Shown: one piece after another, positions 59,571-64,000 of the stretch | How positions within the stretch are numbered: the first letter of the stretch is position 1 | Layout: each line of letters begins with the position of its first letter | Assembly: GCA_039096225.1 (NCBI GenBank) | Contig: JBBPEB010000033.1 | Location: forward strand, 462,501 to 526,500 | Direction: 5' to 3' | DNA: 64,000 nucleotides | Origin: Blastocystis sp. Blastoise | Taxonomy: Eukaryota; Sar; Bigyra; Opalinata; Blastocystidae | The notes under the pieces: generated by a model | What the model was told of the DNA's origin: nothing | The model's database searches: none | What the model saw: only the letters and a program-made list of their open reading frames with translations | Made by a program: the position numbers and the translations under genes

Positions 59571-61029
59571 CTATATATCCTTAGAAATTGTATGAATAAC
59601 TTCTTTTATGATTTCCGGTGTAGTTCGACAACATCCTCCCAAGAGAGTCGCTCCTTCATGATACCATGACTCTGCAAGTAAGGCATATTCCTTTATTGAC
59701 TGAATACCTGTTATATAATAATTATTACTATCATTATTATTATAATATATATAATATAATAAAACATATATATATATATACCTGAATGTATAACATACTC
59801 CTGTTTTTCTTTATCCCAATCTTCTCCTAAATTTGGATATACTATTATTCTTTTATTCCATTTCTAATATATATATATATATATAATTCATATAAACTGT
59901 TATAATATTAATATACTTGTTTAATGATTTGAATAAGATTTAGTATATATTTTGGATTCGTACAATTGACACCAACAGCTTTTACCTTTATATATATATA
60001 TAATAATTATATAATAATAATAACAATAGATATATTATTAATAATACGAATTGCTATAATAATAAAATAATTATCTTTTTTCTATAAAAAAAAAATTTAA
60101 ATAGTAAATATATTATAAAATTAAAAAAAAAGCATAAGTATAAAAATATATATACATCTTGGCATATATTTATAGTATCAATAATATCAATAATACTTTC
60201 ATTACTATTTATATGTGACGCGTCACAACATGCGAAAGAAATCCAACAAGGAAATGGAGCACGTGATTTATTAATTGCTTTAATAATACAATGAGCTTCT
60301 CTTTGATTTGGAATAGTCTCAAAAGCATATATATAATTCTTATCTTTCCATAAATAAGAGTACTTTTGATATATACATATTCTTTTATAATGAAATTCTA
60401 TTAAATCTTCATCTCTAAAATTTAAACATATATATATATATTGAGAAAATTAAATATATATTTACGAAATAGTATAATTTCCATTATATTCTGAGCCATC
60501 ATGTAAGAATGCTTGATATAATAATAACAATAAAATATATTATTTTACAGAACAAGAATACCTCCATAACAGCCAAGACTGATTGCAACACCTAATTCTC
60601 TATTAAAATGAGGATCTATCTTTTTATACGTGTCTATAGATTGGAAAGCTATAAGAACTGACTTCACCATGATCTTTTCAGCTTCCTAGAATAAGAAATA
60701 CAAAACTCAATCATGAAATACTATTTGACTAAGTCCATAATTCATTAATCCTTGTGTACAAAGTTGGTAACTTGATGTAGTGATAATATTAACACCACTA
60801 TTCAAATATGACAAATGAACTTTCTCAATCTCTTCTGGATTATTGATCAATACCTATATAGAATAAATATTATAACTCTAGAGTATCGAACATAGATCTT
60901 GAGAGTTCTTACGATTCCAGACCAAAGAAAGTGATTCAGATCGTTCCCATTTCTCTCGAGTTCACTTGCTAGTCCACCGTCAAGAAAGAGAACATGATCT
61001 TTCTTTGCAAATAAATCACTTAATGTCAT
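59571..61029 (-). CDS. Homocysteine S-methyltransferase (Mht1/Sam4/HMT type)
   Basis: Eight exons (60913-61029, 60722-60853, 60562-60685, 60466-60511, 60156-60414, 59917-59985, 59782-59863, 59571-59707) give 321 aa, the family length. The enzyme transfers a methyl group from S-methylmethionine or S-adenosylmethionine to homocysteine, making methionine in the cytosol. Motifs: LFLDGGLASELERNG at the N-terminus, VNIITTSSYQ, LHDGSEYNGNYTIS, YAFETIPNQREA, and the zinc ligands Cys234 in GVNCTNP and Cys302/Cys303 in LLGGCCRTTPE. All three Zn cysteines are present, so it should be active. The first in-frame ATG (61027-61029) puts the DGGLA motif at the usual distance from the N-terminus. Which methyl donor it prefers cannot be read from the sequence. 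Confidence 0.95.
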
Positions 61030-62240
61030 TAAAAAATTCAGTGTCAATAAAAAAAGACAATACTATTTTTTTTTTCAGAAAATAGACTTACAACTGTATT
61101 TTTTTTTATTTATATAGTATATTGAAAACATTTACTCCATGTTTTGATTATTATTTTAATAAATTATAAACATTTATTTCGATAAAATAGATGGGAAGCC
61201 ACAATACCATTATTTCTTGTTATGATATATAATTGTCTTTAAAAATAATTATACTATTGTTTGAATAACCGACTTTCCAAATTTCGACGACTTATTCTTC
61301 TATATCTTTTGAAAGAATTTAAAAAAATAAATTGTTAAAAAAGTCGTGAAGAAATAGAGATTTTAATTGGCTGATTTTTGTAGTTAGCCAATTATATGAT
61401 TTAGTGAACTCTAACTGAAAGATGAAGAAACGTGGAATAATAAGGGAAGAAGAAGAAATTCAAAACCAGACAATATAAGGATTTAATATATGTTTTATAC
61501 GGAGTATAGGTAATAGGATAAAATCAAACGTGATTCATAAGTTTGACGACATATTGCGTAATCAATGAAGTAAATATCAGTTATTTGAGTGATATCATCG
61601 CATTTAGAATGTTTGTATAATCACTGATCAGAGGCAATATTTTTTTCTATTAATAATAATAGAAACAGTGGATCAATAACTGTATAATTGGTAAATAGAT
61701 TCAGCTGAAAACGGAATATGTGATTATTCAATCTTTGTGGTAATTTATGAGTATTAGAATAACGAAGTCAAAGAATAAAGGCGATAACATTTGGATTAGA
61801 TTATCAAATAAAAACGTCTTTCATTCATCAAATATACCCCTTAATATATATAAGGGGTCTGTCATATTATTAATAAAATAGAATATTCTTTAATGATGGA
61901 AATTAAAATATAAAAAAGGAATGTCTTTTAAAAATACAGAAAATTTTCATGAAAAAATTCTAAAAGAAAAAGAGAAATAATCTGAAAACTAGATTTCTAT
62001 GCTGAAAATATTTGAAGACGGGAAATAGCCAACTGAAATACTAAATAAAGAATCTGAAAATCAGAATACATAAAGGAATAAACTGCTTATCGATAGCGGT
62101 AATCACGAATTCATTTAATATCTGGCTAAAAAGTATTATATCCCCATGATTAGTAATGAATGGGTTATTGATTCTTAGTATATAGGAAATGTGACGACAA
62201 TTATAATTCTATTTTTTATCCTTTTCAATCTATCCCTACA
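61030..62240. other. Long divergent intergenic region
   Basis: About 1.2 kb between the homocysteine methyltransferase start (-) and the KH-protein start (+). It is less repetitive and slightly richer in G+C than most spacers here, with no TA or TTA arrays and no coding frame. It carries a perfect 8-bp stem palindrome at 61836-61858. It could hide an RNA gene, but I recognise none. Confidence 0.6.
61836..61858. other. Perfect inverted repeat (8-bp stem, 7-nt loop)
   Basis: acccctta at 61836-61843 pairs with taaggggt at 61851-61858 around an atatata loop. The four-G/C run stands out in this AT-rich sequence. No T-tract follows directly on either strand. It may be a protein-binding palindrome or part of an unannotated RNA. 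Confidence 0.7.
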
Positions 62241-63330
62241 ATGGAAAGTCAATCTGAATTTGTTAGCAAACCTAGTATGTCATCGATAAGTCACTCTAGA
62301 ATATCTATTTAAATTATATATAGTGAATAATACTGATTCAAACGCAACCCTTCGTGTTAAGTTTCAATTAAATGAAAGAGCTAAACAACCGTTGAGTGCT
62401 CCAATATTTAACCTTCTTACTGAAAGAAAAATTGACTACTCTACTGTAACTCATCCTACTGATGGCGATTTTGTATGTTTTTGTTTCAAAATATAATTCT
62501 TATATTATATATATATATATAATGTAGATCTGTATTGTGGGTACTTTCCAACAAATAAGTGAAACTGTATGTTTAATAAAAGAAGAAATTGTTCAAGTTC
62601 CTACTGATGACGAATTAGCTGAATTAGAAGTTCCTAGCGATGTACATATATTATATATTGTTTTTTTTATTTATTAATAATTATATTTATTTTTATAGCA
62701 ACATAATGAAATTATTGTTCGTTTTGAAGTTCCTGATTCTTATATTGGTGGTTTAATTGGTAAATCAGGATCAGGTATTCAATTGATTCGTCGATATGCT
62801 CGTTGTCGTATTTATTTAGAACCTCAAAATAATAATGAAACAGAAAGAAGAATAAAATTATGTGGTAATAGTAATAATGTATTTGATACTATACATAAAA
62901 TATTACATCGTCTTTTATTCTTACGTCCTTCTCTTGGTCAATTACCTACTAGTTTCCCTGAACTTGAAGAATATGTACAAAGTATTATCGGTAAACAAGC
63001 TTCTTATCCCCCTATTCAAAGAGTATTTTTTTTTAATTTTATTAGTTTTATTATTTTTATTTTATTTTTTTTTTAATTTAATTTTTATTTTTAAATTTTT
63101 ATTTATATACATTTATATTGTTTTATTATTATTAGTTATATTTCTCTTCTTGTCTAGGGTAGTACTGATAATTCTGTATTATCTTCTCCTTTACAAAGTT
63201 TCTCTCCAAGTACTCTTCTCTCTTCTATAGCTCTTCCTACAACAAATCAACAAGAACTCATCAATAATAACCCCTCTAAAACACATGATCTCAATCTATT
63301 TAGAACTCTTAAATATAGGTATGTTTGTAT

Positions 63331-63385
<55 letters not shown>

Positions 63386-63388
63386 TAT

Positions 63389-63471
<83 letters not shown>

Positions 63472-63813
63472 TCATTTATAAATATTAATATTATTAATAA
63501 TAATATTTTTATTAATATTTTTTTATTATTAAAATATAATAAGACTTCCTTTATATAAAGTGCAAGTATAACTACCTTTGCTTTAATGACAACTACTTCT
63601 TTAATTGATATTCCCGTGAATAAAGCAGGTCATATAATTGGTAAGGGAGGTGAGAAAATAAAACGTTTCCGTAAAACCGCTGATTGTCAAATATCTATAG
63701 AAGAAATACCCGACGTACCTAAGATGAGAAAACTTCGTTTAAGTGGTACAATATTACAAGTATGTTTAGCAGAAAGACTTATTCTTGAAGCTATTCAAGA
63801 AAGCTTTCTTTAA
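62241..63813 (+). CDS. KH-domain RNA-binding protein (PCBP/hnRNP-K-like layout)
   Basis: Six exons (62241-62274, 62324-62472, 62528-62641, 62699-63022, 63158-63318, 63561-63813) give 344 aa. Two canonical KH domains are visible: KH in the middle (IIVRFEVPDSYIGGLIGKSG, GKSGSGIQ loop) and at the C-terminus (LIDIPVNKAGHIIGKGGEKI, followed by FRKTADCQISIEE). An N-terminal region (residues about 14-85; LRVKFQ ... GDFICIVGTFQQISETVCLI) has KH-like strand/helix order but no GxxG loop, so it may be a degenerate first KH. A Ser/Pro-rich linker separates the last two. The 3-KH plan resembles poly(C)-binding proteins that act in mRNA stability, splicing or translation, but KH proteins are hard to assign to orthologues by eye. 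Confidence 0.87.
63319..63560 (+). repeat. (TTTA)n microsatellite in KH-gene intron 5
   Basis: About 37 TTTA units (63325-63472), nearly perfect apart from one ttatattta slip, followed by AT-rich sequence to a TATATAAAG 3' splice site. Confidence 0.92.
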
Positions 63814-64000
63814 AGAGAAATTATTAAATAATTTATAATCAATAATTATATTACTTAAATATATATTAACTATTCAAAGAAATTCTATTTTGTGAATAAT
63901 TTATATATTGAAATTTATAATTATTATTATTTTTATTTGAATTTATTTTTCTTTGTGTGTGTTATAATTTCATATTCGTTATTTAGTAAACAATATATAT
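63814..64000. other. Downstream of the KH gene
   Basis: AT-rich sequence to the window end; presumably the KH-gene 3' UTR. No further gene start seen. Confidence 0.6.

Overview
The window is nuclear DNA of an extremely AT-rich (roughly four-fifths or more A+T), intron-rich unicellular eukaryote. Genes are split by many short introns (about 37-280 nt) that almost always begin GTAT and end TATATAG, and whose interiors are TA, TTA or TTTA microsatellites. The standard genetic code applies: every gene model closes cleanly on TAA or TAG. The gene set (complex I assembly factor-like protein, claspin/Mrc1, SNAPc, GPI anchor synthesis, PTEN-family protein, UFD2, tRNA thiolation) fits an aerobic free-living protist, but I could not fix the lineage from sequence alone; amoebozoan or holozoan-like protists are plausible.

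Layout: 14 complete genes and one partial one were reconstructed exon by exon with phase-consistent splicing. 1-14.1 kb: a partial Rpn9/PSMD13 (-), a DESI-type PPPDE deSUMOylase (-), an unrecognised two-TM Cys-containing protein (-), an NDUFAF4-like protein (+), CTU1/NCS6 (-) and a claspin/Mrc1-like protein (-). 15-36.7 kb: two giant paralogous surface proteins (2269 and 2387 aa, +) flanking a Cwc21/SRRM2-like splicing factor (-) and a PTEN-family phosphatase-C2 protein (+). 38-46.2 kb: PIGB (-), SNAPC1 (+) sharing an 80-bp divergent promoter with PIGB, and TFIP11/Ntr1 (-). 47.3-53.8 kb: a third surface protein (1387 aa, +) with 22 tandem Cys modules, mostly one per exon. 54.3-63.8 kb: UBE4/UFD2 (+), homocysteine S-methyltransferase (-) and a KH-domain RNA-binding protein (+).

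Most genes are conserved housekeeping genes. The unusual content is the set of three type-I membrane proteins. All have a signal peptide, one C-terminal TM helix and a short cytoplasmic tail, and they share a four-Cys module resembling the hormone-receptor (HRM) domain of adhesion GPCRs. In the two giants this module alternates with Ig-like He_PIG units behind N-terminal beta-sandwich/discoidin-like repeats of a kind common in bacterial surface proteins. They look like a rapidly expanding adhesion or recognition family. Two apparently non-canonical introns (GC-AG and GT-AC) and the strand-asymmetric, T-rich intron microsatellites are also worth follow-up.
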